NCBI GenBank assembly: GCA_026707945.1 | Contig: JAPOVV010000025.1 | Location: 1 to 50,563, forward strand | DNA length: 50,563 nt | Origin: Gammaproteobacteria bacterium | Lineage (GTDB): Bacteria > Pseudomonadota > Gammaproteobacteria > Pseudomonadales > Azotimanducaceae | Reading direction: 5' to 3' | In this document: piece after piece, positions 1-8,591 of the stretch | Numbering within the stretch: the first letter of the stretch is position 1 | Layout: the number at the start of each line of letters is the position of its first letter | The notes under the pieces: generated by a model | The model's input: only the letters and a program-made list of their open reading frames with translations | Database searches by the model: none | Told to the model about the DNA's origin: nothing | Translations under genes and position numbers: made by a program

Positions 1-276
1 ATCGCTGCTCGCGTTTCCTACAACTTCCGCGATGATTTCCTCGATGCAATTGCCGACGGACAAGGTCATCCGTACTTCGTTGACGCATATTCACAGCTCG
101 ATGCGTCCATTGGCTTTACATTGAACGACCGGGTCGCGTTTAGTCTCGAAGCAATCAACATTGGCGACGAAAACGTGTACTACTACAACCTTATAGCATC
201 GGGAGACGACGAGCACTTCTCGAGTGCGATCAACGCCGGACGTCGATACCAATTTGGCGTTCGCATAAAAATGTAG
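1..276 (+). CDS. TonB-dependent receptor, C-terminal end (partial)
   Basis: The first 91 codons run open from the window edge to a TAG. They show the alternating hydrophobic/polar pattern of outer-membrane beta strands: an LDASIGFTLNDRVAFSLEAINIG stretch (a plug-free strand pair), a tyrosine-rich turn, and the closing GRRYQFGVRIKM strand. Such endings are typical of TonB-dependent receptors, which import large or scarce substrates across the outer membrane. The last residue is Met rather than the usual aromatic residue, which is slightly unusual for a barrel recognised by the BAM complex. The N-terminal plug and TonB box lie outside the window, so the substrate cannot be guessed. Confidence 0.75.
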   Translation: MAARVSYNFRDDFLDAIADGQGHPYFVDAYSQLDASIGFTLNDRVAFSLEAINIGDENVYYYNLIASGDDEHFSSAINAGRRYQFGVRIKM

Positions 277-296
277 CGGTTCGAAGATATAACAGT

Positions 297-340
297 TGCA
301 GCGTTACACCCACTAGGGTGTAACGCTGCACGATCTTTTA
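297..340 (+). terminator. Rho-independent terminator after the receptor gene
   Basis: A perfect 15-bp inverted repeat (297-311 paired with 316-330) with a 4-base ACTA loop begins 20 bp after the receptor stop codon and is followed by CGATCTTTTA, a short T-rich tail. The stem is very stable. It should end the receptor transcript and insulate the next gene, which reads the same way. Confidence 0.8.
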
Positions 341-470
341 CTCAATAGCGTGCGCATCCGTAGCGTATGCCTTTGCCGTTCACATCTCAACGCGACCTAG
401 CCGTCGTTCGTGCTAATAAACGAACGCATTCCAAAATCCACACGCTAACCTTTTGTCGAGCGCATCCTTC

Positions 471-2333
471 ATGACGTTAGTACGTAGACAAGCACCTCTC
501 TGTTACCTGCTGGTTGTCTATTGCGTATGTCACGCTCAAGCGCTAGCGACAGCGGAACTGGAGTACCAACCCGGTATTTCCCTGCTACACGAACTGAAGT
601 ACCCAGCCGACTTCGAACATTTCGAGTATGCGAACCCCGATGCACCCAAAGGCGGCAAAATCGTACTATCCACGACCGCGCCCATCGTGAATTTCAATGG
701 CGCTCGAGGACCTGAACTTCCAAATGCGATGGGGTTAGGCCGAACGATGGATCGGTTACTCATCCGAACTGCTGATGAGCTGTCTGGTCTCTATGGACAA
801 CTAGCAGCAGGTATCGCGTTATCGCCGGATCGTAAATCGCTGTTTTTTCGTCTACACGACCACGCTCGTTGGCACGACGGTGTACCCGTTACTACCGATG
901 ACATTCAGTTTACGTACGACCAAATGATGGCGGCCGTACACGGACGTGTGTACTTCGCGAGTTGGATCAAATCGTTTGAGATACTCGGTCCAAAGGACTT
1001 CGTTGTCCATCATCGCTCAACGTTTAACAACTCAAACTTGGTCGCAATGACATGGTTTCCTGTACGACCCGCACATTACTGGGAAGGACGCGACCCAAAC
1101 AAACCGACGCTGATTCCGCCAGTTGGAAGTGGTCCGTATCGAGTCGCTGATTTCGATCGCTCATTCGTCACGTACAAACGGGTCGACGATTACTGGGGAC
1201 GCGATATCCCGGTCAACCGGGGTCGCTACAACTTTGACGAAATCCGGTATGAGGTGTATCGCGACCAGAGCGTCGCTCGTGAGGCGTTTCGTAAGGGATT
1301 GTTCGACATCATGTTTGAAAATGACATTCGTCACTGGATGTCCTCCTACGACGTACCCGCCCTTGCTGCCAACCAGATACGTCAATCGACTCGCGAAGTC
1401 CGGAAGTTCATAGGTGCGGAACGTGCAATCGCGTTGAACACTCGTCGTAGTTACTTAAGTGATGTTCGTGTGCGTGAAGCGCTAACGTTGGCATTTGATT
1501 TCGAGTGGCAAAACCGGGTGATGAGGCACGGTACACAAAACCGTGCATTGAGTTACTTTGCGAATTCCCGATTTGCAGCGGAAGGTCTACCCTCACGAGC
1601 TGAGATTGAAATACTCAAACCATTTCAGTCACGGATACCTCCTCGAGTATTTAGTCACCCATTCACACTACCCGTTTCAACCGGATACGGTACCAATCGG
1701 AATGCACTGGAACGCGCCCACGAGTTGCTAGAGTCTGCAGGATGGCGTTTACAGGATGGACGTTTGGTAAACGAATCAGGAGAACCCTTCGAATTCGAAA
1801 TACTCACCCAAGATCAGTCGATGCAGCGGGTGCTGCTGCCGTATACAGAAACACTGCGTCTACTAGGTATCGATGGACGAATGAGACTCGTCGACAACGT
1901 GACGGCGATCAATCTTCTGAGAGGCAGGAATTTCGACGCATATGTTCGAGAGCACCTGTTTTTAAATCCACCAGTCGGGGAACTTCGTAATCATTTCAGC
2001 GCTGAAGCCGCAGGCATCCAAATGGGTGGAAACATGGTCGGAGTACGGGATGAAGTTGTAGATACACTCGTAGAAATGGCGGAGCAGGCTTCCTCAATCG
2101 AGGAAATCAGTGCGATCGTAAAAGCACTTGATCGCGTGGTCTTATGGGGTTTCTACCACATACAGATCAATTCGGCGGAATTGGAACGCGTTCTCTACTG
2201 GGACAAGTTCGGTCGTCCAGCCGGAGAAGAGGTAGCGGAACTCGAGTACTTAACGGGGAGTTCCGTCCGGATTCTCGATAGCTGGTGGATTGACGATGCG
2301 AAGGCGAAGAGACTCGCCAATTTGCAAGAGTGA
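471..2333 (+). CDS. Extracellular solute-binding protein family 5, YejA-like (orphan)
   Basis: About 620 residues with an N-terminal signal peptide (MTLVRRQ, then a hydrophobic core ending at HAQALA). After it comes LKYPADFEHFEYANPDAPKGG, the hallmark opening of YejA-type peptide-binding proteins; later stretches WHDGVPVTTDD and GSGPYRV are the usual family-5 landmarks. The ATG at 471 is preferred to an in-frame TTG at 453 because it gives a normal signal peptide; no good Shine-Dalgarno is visible for either. YejA binds oligopeptides in the periplasm for an ABC importer. No permease or ATPase is next to it, but a paralogue with YejB/YejE-like permeases lies at 15392-19459, so it may be an alternative receptor for that system. 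The specific ligand is unknown. Confidence 0.85.
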   Translation: MTLVRRQAPLCYLLVVYCVCHAQALATAELEYQPGISLLHELKYPADFEHFEYANPDAPKGGKIVLSTTAPIVNFNGARGPELPNAMGLGRTMDRLLIRTADELSGLYGQLAAGIALSPDRKSLFFRLHDHARWHDGVPVTTDDIQFTYDQMMAAVHGRVYFASWIKSFEILGPKDFVVHHRSTFNNSNLVAMTWFPVRPAHYWEGRDPNKPTLIPPVGSGPYRVADFDRSFVTYKRVDDYWGRDIPVNRGRYNFDEIRYEVYRDQSVAREAFRKGLFDIMFENDIRHWMSSYDVPALAANQIRQSTREVRKFIGAERAIALNTRRSYLSDVRVREALTLAFDFEWQNRVMRHGTQNRALSYFANSRFAAEGLPSRAEIEILKPFQSRIPPRVFSHPFTLPVSTGYGTNRNALERAHELLESAGWRLQDGRLVNESGEPFEFEILTQDQSMQRVLLPYTETLRLLGIDGRMRLVDNVTAINLLRGRNFDAYVREHLFLNPPVGELRNHFSAEAAGIQMGGNMVGVRDEVVDTLVEMAEQASSIEEISAIVKALDRVVLWGFYHIQINSAELERVLYWDKFGRPAGEEVAELEYLTGSSVRILDSWWIDDAKAKRLANLQE

Positions 2334-2376
2334 TACCAAAATAAACTTGATTCCATTCGTGTACGGCAAAGACGCG

Positions 2377-3411
2377 CTACAGCTGCAACAGAGTGAATTC
2401 TGTGTCCGGTTTTCCGATCGCCCAGAGGCTGCATGTGCCGTTCGTGCCGTCTAGGTTGTATTTCAGCTCAGGTTCAAACTTAAATCGTACGAGGTCCCGT
2501 TCACAATACAGCTGAAACTCGTTTATCACTCCTTCGACATCGTTTACGCCGAACTGATTTCGAAGCAATACGTACTTCCACTTACCGTCCTTATCAAGCA
2601 CACCCGGGACTCCGAAAGATGTATCCGCCGTTCGCAAATCCTCTATCGAATTCCTGTACCTCGCAAGGTTTATAAGACTCTCTTCATCTATTTCTTCCAA
2701 GTTCTCCAACACGTCGATCGTGCGCAACGACTCTCCGTAGTGACCTAACTCGATTTCTAGCTTGAGTTTTGACAACATCAACTGTTTGAATAGATTCCGA
2801 TCCATATTGCCTGGGATTTTTCTATAGCCAATCGCTCTATTTACGCTGATTAGTTGCTGTGAAGGTGTTCCCCATTTCCGTTCGAAATAAAAGCTCGCAG
2901 TCCAATACATCAAGTCTTCGTGGAGTGTCTTCGTTTGGTACCGCAGCTTTTCTAGGTAACTAAGCGCTTCTTCTCTGTCACCCGTCTCAATTTCACGTAC
3001 GGTCTCCATAAAACTCGCTCTGAAACGCTTAAAGAACGGAGGCGCACCACTGTACATCTCAAATGAGACTCTAAACCGATGAACTCCGTCAACTTTTTCT
3101 CCTAAATACTCACCAGGTTCGAACGTCGTTCTCTTCAGTGATCGGATTGCAGCTCTTCGAAATTCGGGGTGACCTACCGAGTCGACGACAACGATTTCAT
3201 ATGGTCGGCCATTCCGGTCGACCATGGTTTCTAATTCAACCCAGCCTTCTTCGTTCCTCGATAACGCCACATGAGGGTACACGATAGGACCACGTTTTAT
3301 GACCTTCGGTGACTTAAGCGTTGGAATCTCTTTACTTTCCGATTCCGCATTCGTTGTACCGTTCAAGCCTATTAACCCAACGCATAGTAAAAGCAATACG
3401 CGCTTCATCAT
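2377..3411 (-). CDS. Exported protein with N-terminal TonB-C-like domain and helical C-terminal region (copy 1)
   Basis: 344 residues. A signal peptide (MMKRVLLLLCVGLIGLNG, cleaved near NAE) is followed at about residues 36-122 by a TonB C-terminal-like domain: YPHVALSRNEEGWVELE, VDRNGRPYEIVVVDS, then FRRAAIRSLKRTTFEPG. The rest is charged and probably helical, with TPR-like segments (EALSYLEKL, YGESLRTIDVLENL), and closes with a beta-rich tail containing two cysteines. The architecture is the reverse of classical TonB: there is no proline-rich spacer and the TonB-like domain comes first, so energising a receptor is doubtful. The next gene downstream on the same strand side (3636-4757) is a clear paralogue over the whole length. 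Exact function unknown. Confidence 0.7.
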   Translation of the reverse strand: MMKRVLLLLCVGLIGLNGTTNAESESKEIPTLKSPKVIKRGPIVYPHVALSRNEEGWVELETMVDRNGRPYEIVVVDSVGHPEFRRAAIRSLKRTTFEPGEYLGEKVDGVHRFRVSFEMYSGAPPFFKRFRASFMETVREIETGDREEALSYLEKLRYQTKTLHEDLMYWTASFYFERKWGTPSQQLISVNRAIGYRKIPGNMDRNLFKQLMLSKLKLEIELGHYGESLRTIDVLENLEEIDEESLINLARYRNSIEDLRTADTSFGVPGVLDKDGKWKYVLLRNQFGVNDVEGVINEFQLYCERDLVRFKFEPELKYNLDGTNGTCSLWAIGKPDTEFTLLQL

Positions 3412-3635
3412 GGCGACTACCGAAACTCTCTGCTAGGACAATCGAACATGGGATTAGGAAGGAGACTTGCTGTGATGTTTAGTTCATTATCGCACTAGGG
3501 CTGACAAGCGCTTCTACACCCGATACTAGAATGAATCATTGCGCATAAAACGAGAAAAGGTAAAAGCCCAGCAGTTTGTGCCACCTAGGACTAATGGAAC
3601 GTCGCCGTCATAAATAGATGATTCTTAGAAGAGAC

Positions 3636-4757
3636 TCATCGTTGAATAAAGCTAAAACTCGTGCCGGGGTCACCCGTTACCGAGACTCGACATGTGCCAC
3701 TTGAATCGTTGAAGCTATACTCAAGATCAGGTTCATACTCAAAGCGCAGTCGGTCACGCTGACAAGTTAGATTGAATTCGCCGATACTGCCTTTGACATC
3801 CGCTACGCTAAATCGATTGCGGATTAACTCGTGAGACCATGCACCTTTGGAGCTAAGCGAACCGCTAACCAAAATAGTCTTCGTCGAATACCTCAGTTCA
3901 TCAATTGCGGTCCTGTACTTGGCCGCTTGTTGTCGTAGCGTGTCATCAACGCCGTTCAATTCATCGAATCTATCCAAAGTGGTCAATGCGGAAACATACT
4001 TCTTTTGACGCAATTGGAGGAGCAGTTTCGACCATAGCAGCTTTTGAAGTAGATTAGCGTCCATAAATCTTCGGGCTTTGTCATGGCCTATTGCTCGACT
4101 AACACTATTCAACTGCGCTGAAACCGTTCCCCATTCCTGGTCAAAGTAGTACTTCGCCGTCCAATACATCGCATCTTCGTGAAGCGTTCTTCTTCGTTCA
4201 CGTAGGATTTCCAATCCATCCTCGGCCTTGGTTTTTGTTTTGCTCGAGATGGAATTCACCACCTCATAGAAGCGTCTCCTGAAGGAATCAGCATAGAGAG
4301 CGCGTTTATCTTCCATGATAAACGTGTATTGCATGTAATGTTCATGATCGATTTTTCTACCGTTGTACACAGCAGGCTGGAACGTTGTTCCTTTAAGCGC
4401 TTTAATCGCAGCTGCCTCAAATAGGGGACTTCCAGATCTGTCTGCGACGGAGATTTGATACGGGTTTCCATCTGTGTCGACAAAGAAATTCAGATAGACC
4501 CAACCTTCTTCTCCTTTCGATAGAGCGCGTCGTGGGTATTGGAGCGTTCCGTATTCGATCGCCTTTGGTATCGTGACGATTTCAGTCTGGAGACTAATCG
4601 ATTCGGAAACTCGGTCTTCACCAATGGCGGTAGAGCTGAGACTCAACAACACGATGCAGCCGAAGAGTATCGATAGAGAACCAGTGAGCGATATGTGGGA
4701 CGTCCTCCCCGCGCGCGAATGAGGCAAAGATACTGTTACGTTGCTGAGTACATCCAT
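3636..4757 (-). CDS. Exported protein with N-terminal TonB-C-like domain and helical C-terminal region (copy 2)
   Basis: About 373 residues, starting at MDVLSNVTVSLPHSR; a longer in-frame ATG start at 4844 is possible but would put a 29-residue arginine-rich extension before the membrane segment GSLSILFGCIVLLSLSS. The TonB-C-like region has YPRRALSKGEEGWVYLNFFVD, GNPYQISVADRSGS and AAAIKALKGTTFQPA. It shares with its neighbour copy 1 the sequence LHEDAMYWTAKYYFDQEWGT and the C-terminal block with two cysteines (CQRDRLRFEYEPDLEYS). The 224-bp gap between the two copies has no gene I recognise. Expression as a pair is likely, since copy 2 is upstream of copy 1 on the same strand. The role, perhaps in envelope stress or receptor assembly, is not established. 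Confidence 0.7.
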   Translation of the reverse strand: MDVLSNVTVSLPHSRAGRTSHISLTGSLSILFGCIVLLSLSSTAIGEDRVSESISLQTEIVTIPKAIEYGTLQYPRRALSKGEEGWVYLNFFVDTDGNPYQISVADRSGSPLFEAAAIKALKGTTFQPAVYNGRKIDHEHYMQYTFIMEDKRALYADSFRRRFYEVVNSISSKTKTKAEDGLEILRERRRTLHEDAMYWTAKYYFDQEWGTVSAQLNSVSRAIGHDKARRFMDANLLQKLLWSKLLLQLRQKKYVSALTTLDRFDELNGVDDTLRQQAAKYRTAIDELRYSTKTILVSGSLSSKGAWSHELIRNRFSVADVKGSIGEFNLTCQRDRLRFEYEPDLEYSFNDSSGTCRVSVTGDPGTSFSFIQR

Positions 4758-4874
4758 TCCGCGAGCCTTAAAACACCTACGACTACAACTCTCACGCAGT
4801 CTCCTTGGAGCCTGTTCAATAACGATCATGACATCCGTCACCATTGGCTCGGTAAAAACCGTCGCTGTTTACGT

Positions 4875-5609
4875 CTAAATTGTTGACACCGAAGCAATTC
4901 GATATGTCCCTTCCCGTCTGTCAGCCAGAAATATCGCGTTGTTCTCGTATCGAGTCTTCGAATGGAACGATACCGCAATATTCGCACCTCGCTTACCGTT
5001 CTGGACGACAGAAACGTCACTTATTTCAGCGGGTGTAAGATTCAGAATCGGCAACGTTCGACCAAATGACGCTTCATCCTTGAATCGGTGAACGGTACCC
5101 ATTTCTACGACGATAAACGGATAACGAACTAGCCTTGTGCACGCTATTACATCACCGGCCTTCAACCTTTGAAGGAATCCTCTAACCACATTCCTCGTTT
5201 CTTCATCCGCAACATCCTGCCAGACATCACTAGCGCCACAGGCAAAACGAGCTTGTACGCCCCAAGTGTCCTGCAGTTTCGTGAGAACGTAAACGACCCG
5301 ATTTGAAAGGATCGCTTGATTCTCAGCGTTATACCGGACCCAGCCACCTGCGAGATGAATCTTGTCGTGTGTGGTCTGGATAGTTTTAGGACTTATTCCT
5401 TCTGTTCGAACCCAGCCTGTCGCTTCCCGTTCGGTCCAAGAAGCAGCGGCAGCAAATTCCTCAGCACTCTGAAAAAACTCGACTCGCCCTGTGGCAGCCA
5501 CACGGACGTGTGGATAACTCATCACGGCCGCCCATGCTCTTGCGTCCTTTGCCCGATCTGCTCTGAAGAACTCCCAGTAGGCTGCTTCGGGAGTTCGTCC
5601 TATGACCAA
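4875..5609 (-). CDS. NTF2-like (SnoaL-type) double-domain protein, copy 1
   Basis: 244 residues, no signal peptide, cytoplasmic. It opens with AYWEFFRADRAKD and MSYPHVRV, and later has HLAGGWVRY, ILSNRVVYVLTK and WGVQARF, a pattern like the small NTF2-like alpha+beta barrel folds; a second, weaker repeat (VVRGFLQRLKAGDV ... YPFIVVEMG) follows, so it is probably two fused units. The start is a TTG at 5609, 10 bp inside the end of the dehydratase gene, with AAGGAG just upstream, so translation is probably coupled to that gene. A paralogue sits at 11500-12198, also overlapping a sugar-type oxidoreductase by 10 bp. No catalytic residues can be assigned; a ligand-binding or minor enzymatic role in the same pathway is inferred. 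Confidence 0.6.
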   Translation of the reverse strand: MVIGRTPEAAYWEFFRADRAKDARAWAAVMSYPHVRVAATGRVEFFQSAEEFAAAASWTEREATGWVRTEGISPKTIQTTHDKIHLAGGWVRYNAENQAILSNRVVYVLTKLQDTWGVQARFACGASDVWQDVADEETRNVVRGFLQRLKAGDVIACTRLVRYPFIVVEMGTVHRFKDEASFGRTLPILNLTPAEISDVSVVQNGKRGANIAVSFHSKTRYENNAIFLADRREGTYRIASVSTI

Positions 5610-6754
5610 TCTACTCCTTGTCGCGAAGGATTACTACCGAGACGATGTGCCCATGGTCGTGCGTTGTCGTCCCAGGGATGTGCAGCCAACCATTCTTCGT
5701 TCATCGCAACCCCGAGCCCCGGTCCAGAAGGTAAGCCGAAATAGCCATCCTTTTGAACTGGAAAATCTCCGATTGTCGCATCCGGGAACCATTGATGGAT
5801 ACCTCCCTCCTGGATGACGAAATTTGGTGTGCACACGTCCAAATGCAGGGCGGCAACGGTCGCGAAAGGACCGTAACAGTTATGCGGTTGAATGCCAACG
5901 TAGTACGCTTCCGCCATCGCTGCGATCTTCTTTGTTTCAAGTATCCCGCCCGCATACATGATGTCCGGTTGAATCAAATCAACCGCATGCAGAGGTAGTA
6001 AGTCGGCAAAGTCGTACTTTGTCAGCAATCTTTCTCCCGTAGCGATCGGGACATTCACGTGATCGGACACTCGTTTCAATGCATCGAGATTCTGAGGTGG
6101 CACAGGTTCTTCAAAATAGAAAGGACGATACGGTTCCATCCGATTCCCTACTCGAATAGCATCCGATGGCGATAAGCGCCCGTGTACCTCTACAAAAAGT
6201 TCTATGTCGTCTCCAACAGCTTCTCGTACTGCCTTCAGTTTCTCGATTGCGAGATCTTCCGAGCGTCGGTCGATGAATATGCCGCGATGTTCAAACGGAT
6301 CACCCTTGAGCGCGGTCAATCCTCGTTCAATGTGATTCATCGCATTCTGTACCGCCGCTTCAGGGGTCGGACCATCCCACCGACCATACGTCCAAATACG
6401 ATCACGAATCTTGCCACCGAGTAGCTCGTACACCGGCGTATTTAGAGCTTGTCCTTTGATGTCCCACAGTGCAATCTCAATGCCGCTAATCGCGGACATC
6501 TGCACGACGCCACCGCGCACATGAAAGTAGTGATAGAGTGTTTGCCAGTGCTTTTCGATCGCCATGGGGTCTTCGCCCACGAGCAACTGGCCAAACTCAT
6601 CGACCATGGTCGCTACGGCTAGTGGACCGCTCGTCGCCTCACCCCAACCGACGATACCTTCGTTCGTCTCGATTTTGACGTACACGAAATTACGAGTGAC
6701 GGTCGGACTCATGTGTGCACAAGCCGGTACGGCTTTAACGGCAGTTATTTTCAT
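5600..6754 (-). CDS. Enolase-superfamily sugar-acid dehydratase (mandelate racemase/galactonate dehydratase-like)
   Basis: 384 residues, the usual length for the family. The N-terminal capping domain (1-120) has GWGEAT and the ALWDIKGQALNTPVYELLGG segment. In the barrel the metal-ligand positions read E189 (VEVHG), E215/E216 (FEEP) and E241 (GER); the candidate general acid/base histidines are H191 and H291 (QPHNCYGP), as in D-galactonate dehydratases (DgoD). In DgoD the first ligand is Asp, so Glu189 is unusual. The reaction would be dehydration of an aldonic acid to a 2-keto-3-deoxy acid. It lies in a minus-strand run with the PQQ sugar dehydrogenase upstream and the NTF2-like gene overlapping its end. 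The substrate (galactonate, fuconate, mannonate or other) cannot be fixed from the sequence. Confidence 0.8.
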   Translation of the reverse strand: MKITAVKAVPACAHMSPTVTRNFVYVKIETNEGIVGWGEATSGPLAVATMVDEFGQLLVGEDPMAIEKHWQTLYHYFHVRGGVVQMSAISGIEIALWDIKGQALNTPVYELLGGKIRDRIWTYGRWDGPTPEAAVQNAMNHIERGLTALKGDPFEHRGIFIDRRSEDLAIEKLKAVREAVGDDIELFVEVHGRLSPSDAIRVGNRMEPYRPFYFEEPVPPQNLDALKRVSDHVNVPIATGERLLTKYDFADLLPLHAVDLIQPDIMYAGGILETKKIAAMAEAYYVGIQPHNCYGPFATVAALHLDVCTPNFVIQEGGIHQWFPDATIGDFPVQKDGYFGLPSGPGLGVAMNEEWLAAHPWDDNARPWAHRLGSNPSRQGVDWS

Positions 6755-6899
6755 TCTTTATTTCGCTTATCTAGTTCGTTTTTGTGAGGACCGAGCACTC
6801 ATGCTCTGCTTTTCAATAAAGGCGTACGTCGCCTCCCCCATAAGCAAGCGTACCAATTCGGATCAGGATACCGACAAGGTTCAAAATGCGTACAACCTT

Positions 6900-8405
6900 T
6901 TATCTTGGCGTCAGTTTCCTAATCCATCCGTCTCCCTTCGAGAGAATGTAAAGCTCGCCGGCTGCATCCGTACTTACTCGGAGGTCAACACGTTGCGTAT
7001 AAGGCGCGTGACCAGCACTCGTGTTGCGATGTCCTGCAATGTCCGCGAGCGAACCGCTTTCCCCATCAATCGTGAGATCGAACTCATATATAGTGGTCGG
7101 TGAGTCGGGTTCGAGTGCTGAAGTGTCGATGTAAAACAGCCGCCCTCGAACGATCTCAGTAAAAACGAACATTCCAACTAAGTCTGGAATGCCTGACCCG
7201 CGATACACGAACCCTGATCCAATCGCAAATCCTTCGTCATGGTCGTACTGCGCTACGGGGTAAATCAAGTCTGCGGAGTCCGTTTCACGTTCATAAACCC
7301 CGCCAGGTGAATCGTTCGTATCGACACCATGAGCCGTCGCAAATGTACCTTCTCGAAGCCGCCACCCGTAATTACCACCCGCGACACCAATATTCACTTC
7401 TTCAATCTGGTCCTGACCAATATCAAGGATGAACATGCGACCGTCCGCCGTATCCCACGAATAGTTTTGGGGATGCCTTAGACCATATGCCCAAACTTCG
7501 GGCAATCCATCTGCACCATCTGCAAACGGGTTATCAGCTGGGATACCGTATTCAGCATCATCTCCGCCACCAAGGGGGTCTATGCGAACGATCGTTCCGA
7601 GGATGCTGTTTGGGTTTTGCCCGTGTTCCCGCGGATCATGCGCACTTCCACCGTCACCGAAACTCACATAGAGCATGCCGTAGTCTGCATCCCCTACATT
7701 CGCAGTCGGATTGAACGCGACGTTGCCAACGTTATGGTTAGGGGCAAATTGACCGACGCGAAGCATCTCTCGAAATTCACCGGTAAACACGTCACTCGTT
7801 GGGTCCGCAACGGACCATTCCGCCAGTACGCTCTCCTGGACCGATGCGCTCTCTTCGATGAAGTCTGCCGTTCCGTCCGGGCTCGCACTGAAGGTGGTAT
7901 AGAACTTCCCGAATCCTTCCTCGCCTTCATTCGCAAAGTCCGGGTGAAAAGCAAATCCCATAAAACCCGACTCTTGCACGAATGCATCCGCGTTGAATCC
8001 CACGTTCTCATTGCGGAGGTCCAAGTAACTGGTTGGCGCCGATCCCTCGCTGTCTGTAACCCAAAGTACACCGCGCGTGTCGTTGAAGAAGAATCGTTCG
8101 CCAACTTGCCGCATGTATTGAATGCGGGTAGCAGGATTGTTCACCCCGCCTCGACTCTCGCGGTCTTCAGTTCCCGGTCCCTGAACGAACTGCACTGCAT
8201 CAACTGAAATCGTTCCGACTTCGACGACATCTTCGATCGGGTCGGTCAATCGCGCTGGGGGAGGAGGGGGCGGCGACGCTGGAGGCGGTGTCGTAGGCGT
8301 AGGAGGTGGGGTTGGAGCACCACCTGAAGAGCCACCACAACCGGACAACAATATGCTGGCGGTGAAGCTCGCAAATAACCACCGTATTGAATAGTGAATA
8401 TTCAC
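6900..8405 (-). CDS. PQQ-dependent sugar dehydrogenase, lipoprotein
   Basis: 501 residues. The N-terminus carries a lipobox LLSGC (Cys23), then a glycine/serine stretch and a proline-rich linker (about 31-50) that tethers a glucose/sorbosone dehydrogenase-type beta propeller. Landmarks are GFMGFAFHPDF, NHNVGNVAFNP, GMLYVSFGDGG, ILGTIVRIDPLG, EVWAYGLRHPQNYSWD and GGNYGWRLREG. Such enzymes oxidise aldoses to lactones with pyrroloquinoline quinone and pass electrons to cytochromes. The start is a GTG at 8405 with AGGGAG nine bases upstream. The next gene on this strand is the sugar-acid dehydratase, so oxidation then dehydration of the same sugar is plausible. PQQ synthesis genes are not in the window. 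Confidence 0.85.
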   Translation of the reverse strand: MNIHYSIRWLFASFTASILLSGCGGSSGGAPTPPPTPTTPPPASPPPPPPARLTDPIEDVVEVGTISVDAVQFVQGPGTEDRESRGGVNNPATRIQYMRQVGERFFFNDTRGVLWVTDSEGSAPTSYLDLRNENVGFNADAFVQESGFMGFAFHPDFANEGEEGFGKFYTTFSASPDGTADFIEESASVQESVLAEWSVADPTSDVFTGEFREMLRVGQFAPNHNVGNVAFNPTANVGDADYGMLYVSFGDGGSAHDPREHGQNPNSILGTIVRIDPLGGGDDAEYGIPADNPFADGADGLPEVWAYGLRHPQNYSWDTADGRMFILDIGQDQIEEVNIGVAGGNYGWRLREGTFATAHGVDTNDSPGGVYERETDSADLIYPVAQYDHDEGFAIGSGFVYRGSGIPDLVGMFVFTEIVRGRLFYIDTSALEPDSPTTIYEFDLTIDGESGSLADIAGHRNTSAGHAPYTQRVDLRVSTDAAGELYILSKGDGWIRKLTPR

Positions 8406-8591
8406 ATCTCAGCACTCCCTGCGTCTAGGCAGCCGTCTACAGTCCGATAACAGCGCTTTTTCGATTATAGAACCGCTTCCATCAGCCTTCTATTGCCTAA
8501 AACGAACATTTCGCGAGCGGTTAAATTACAGGACACTAACTGCGTTTTAGTTTTTTACGCGGCCTTTCATTCAAAATCGGCGACCTCTCTC

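Noticed and set aside
3481-3620. Tiny plus-strand frame after an AAGGAG in the gap between the TonB-C paralogues
   Set aside because: Only seven codons after the ATG; judged to be chance.
6564-7103. 179-residue plus-strand frame over the dehydratase and sugar dehydrogenase genes
   Set aside because: It is antisense to two well-recognised genes and the intergenic gap between them, and has no recognisable motif.
7617-8207. 196-residue plus-strand frame inside the PQQ sugar dehydrogenase
   Set aside because: Antisense to a protein with clear propeller motifs; its composition is that of a shadow frame.
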